This document shows positions 4,839 through 5,821 of a DNA stretch of 5,821 nucleotides, in pieces. This DNA is from Bryobacterales bacterium (GTDB lineage: Bacteria; Acidobacteriota; Terriglobia; Bryobacterales; Bryobacteraceae). The notes under the pieces are model-generated. The model saw nothing but the letters and a program-made list of their open reading frames with translations, did no database searches and was not told where the DNA came from. Numbering within the stretch: the first letter of the stretch is position 1; every line of letters starts with the position of its first letter. The translations under genes were made by a program, and so were the position numbers. Location of the stretch: the NCBI GenBank assembly GCA_003164075.1, contig PLRZ01000342.1, forward strand, positions 15,502 through 21,322, read 5' to 3'.

Positions 4839-5821
4839 TGTAGTTGCCCTGGTCGACGAGGACGGCGCGGCGGCGGCCGCCTTACGACCGGCGGCGGTTT
4901 GTAGACATCCGAGTAGAAGTTCCATGTGTTGGGACCGTCCACAATCGTATCGATTCTCGTCTGAACGACGTAACTGCTATGCGACGGTACCGCTCCGTTC
5001 GAACCGAATGCGAGGGCGCCGGGAACGGGATCGGTGATATAGAGCAGCCCAGGGATGTAGTTGCCGTTTTCTGCGTTAATGGTTCCTTGAGCCACATCGA
5101 AGGCGGTTGCCAGGCCCTCACGCTGACTTGAGGCGGGTGAACCCGTGAGGACATTGAGCAGGTCGGTAGCGAACCCAGTGGCTAACTGTCCGTTGCTTGT
5201 GAACACCTGGCTACGGGTCCTTCCAGTCGTTACGCTCGCCGCAAAGCTCGAAGGAATGTTGTTTGGCCCGTAAAACCATGCCTTGTCACTAGAGGAAAGG
5301 TTCCATCGATTCAAGAACGTCCAATCCAGCGCCGCCCAGACCTGCTGGTCGGCCGAAGTGCCGCTTCCCTCCTGTTCAAAATAGCTCATTACCCCAAGAA
5401 TGCCGGCATCGGAGTCGAAAAGCTGCTGAACCGTCATCCCAAGTTCCGCTGCATAGTTGATGAAGCCGGTCGAGCAGTTAGTCCCAGGCACAACGGGCGG
5501 AAGCGTGACCGGGCCGAGGCCACTGGGATCGTTGGCATTGACCGGGTCGCCGTTCACATACGTGTACGCATTCCACGTGGTCGGATTGGAATAATCGACG
5601 TTGTCCATTGAGGGGTCAGGCGACCAGAAGCTCCCGGTGTTGCCAGAATAGTATCGCTGGTCCGCGTAATCCTGCCCGACCGCATCCCGGAAGTACGTCC
5701 CGAACTTATCCCGCCCATCCGGCCTGTTCGTCCGCTCTTCCCCATACGGGTAGTACGCAAACTGCTCCCCTTGCGTGTTCGCCCGCACACTCCCCAGCCG
5801 ATCCGTAAACACCGCCACTCC
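4835..5821 (-). CDS. RHS-family polymorphic toxin, C-terminal core and tip (5' end beyond window)
   Basis: This is the C-terminal end of an RHS protein, a large exported toxin carrier whose YD-repeat shell encloses a variable effector tip. The frame is open to the right edge, so the true start is outside; residues are numbered here from the GTG codon at 5818. Residues 6-101 are the conserved RHS core: DRLGSVRA, YYPYGEER, KFGTYFRD, DYADQRYYSGNTGSFWSPDP and WNAYTYVNGDP, ending in NDPSGL (96-101), the usual core/tip boundary. The 226-residue tip (102-327) differs from the core. Its central part (about 140-275) has residue spacing like SleB/CwlJ cell-wall hydrolases, and it ends in a Pro/Arg-rich tail (307-327). 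The stop overlaps the start of a secreted protein gene as ATGA. Membership of the RHS family is certain from the core. The activity of the tip is an inference, and nuclease or unknown toxin folds remain possible. Confidence 0.94.
   Translation of the reverse strand, partial: GVAVFTDRLGSVRANTQGEQFAYYPYGEERTNRPDGRDKFGTYFRDAVGQDYADQRYYSGNTGSFWSPDPSMDNVDYSNPTTWNAYTYVNGDPVNANDPSGLGPVTLPPVVPGTNCSTGFINYAAELGMTVQQLFDSDAGILGVMSYFEQEGSGTSADQQVWAALDWTFLNRWNLSSSDKAWFYGPNNIPSSFAASVTTGRTRSQVFTSNGQLATGFATDLLNVLTGSPASSQREGLATAFDVAQGTINAENGNYIPGLLYITDPVPGALAFGSNGAVPSHSSYVVQTRIDTIVDGPNTWNFYSDVYKPPPVVRRPPPRRPRRPGQLQ
4838..5515 (-). other. Variable RHS tip (putative toxin domain) with SleB-like residue pattern
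   Basis: This is the region after the NDPSGL boundary, residues 102-327 in the numbering of the parent RHS entry. Notable positions are YFEQEG (146-151), VWAALDWTFLNRW (160-172), SQVF (203-206), ATAFDVAQGT (237-246) and DPVPGALAFG (263-272). In SleB-type hydrolases a catalytic Glu motif (E.RGE), a V...LNR helix, an F-containing segment, an A..A...G helix and DPTGxALYY follow in this same order. The resemblance is partial: the second Glu is two residues after the first, and intersegment lengths differ. Confidence 0.45.

Noticed and set aside
4839..4925. Longer start (ATG at 4925) for the secreted protein
   Set aside because: The extra 29 residues overlap the RHS coding frame, are Ala/Ser/Arg-rich, and would hide a clean signal peptide. 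ATG 4838 has a ribosome site and ATGA coupling.

Overview
The window most resembles a high-GC, Gram-negative-type soil bacterium, and I think of Acidobacteriota (Solibacter/Bryobacter relatives). This is inference from the gene mix: a futalosine-pathway menaquinone gene, a bacterial archaemetzincin, and RHS proteins with YTYVNGDPVNANDPSGL-type cores. No marker gene in the window fixes the taxon.

Left part (1-2444, all minus strand): a tightly packed signalling operon. In transcription order it holds a membrane sensor histidine kinase with a periplasmic CX4CH (heme-like) motif, an archaemetzincin-type zinc protease, and a response regulator whose 3' end lies beyond the left edge. Kinase and protease overlap by an ATGA, and the protease stop is 4 nt from the regulator start, so the three are probably co-translated. 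The kinase presumably phosphorylates Asp55 of the regulator. The protease is the unusual member.

Middle (2445-3360): a 106-bp divergent promoter region, then mqnA (chorismate dehydratase, first committed step of futalosine-dependent menaquinone synthesis) on the plus strand. Its only plausible start is a TTG immediately downstream of an extended -10 element, so its mRNA may be leaderless. Its last few codons run into RHS-derived sequence on the opposite strand.

Right part (3344-5821, all minus strand): an RHS polymorphic-toxin locus. Reading in transcription order from the right edge, it starts with the C-terminal end of an RHS protein, comprising the conserved core, the DPSGL boundary and a 226-residue variable tip. 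The tip shows a spaced set of residues resembling SleB/CwlJ-type cell-wall hydrolases. An ATGA-coupled 278-residue secreted protein with six cysteines follows and is a good candidate for a periplasmic immunity protein. Then comes about 650 bp of decayed RHS repeat sequence broken by at least three frame changes. The pairing of a possible peptidoglycan-acting tip with an exported partner is the most interesting system here. It rests on motif reading by eye and has not been searched.

No tRNA, rRNA, CRISPR array, insertion sequence or clear rho-independent terminator was seen.
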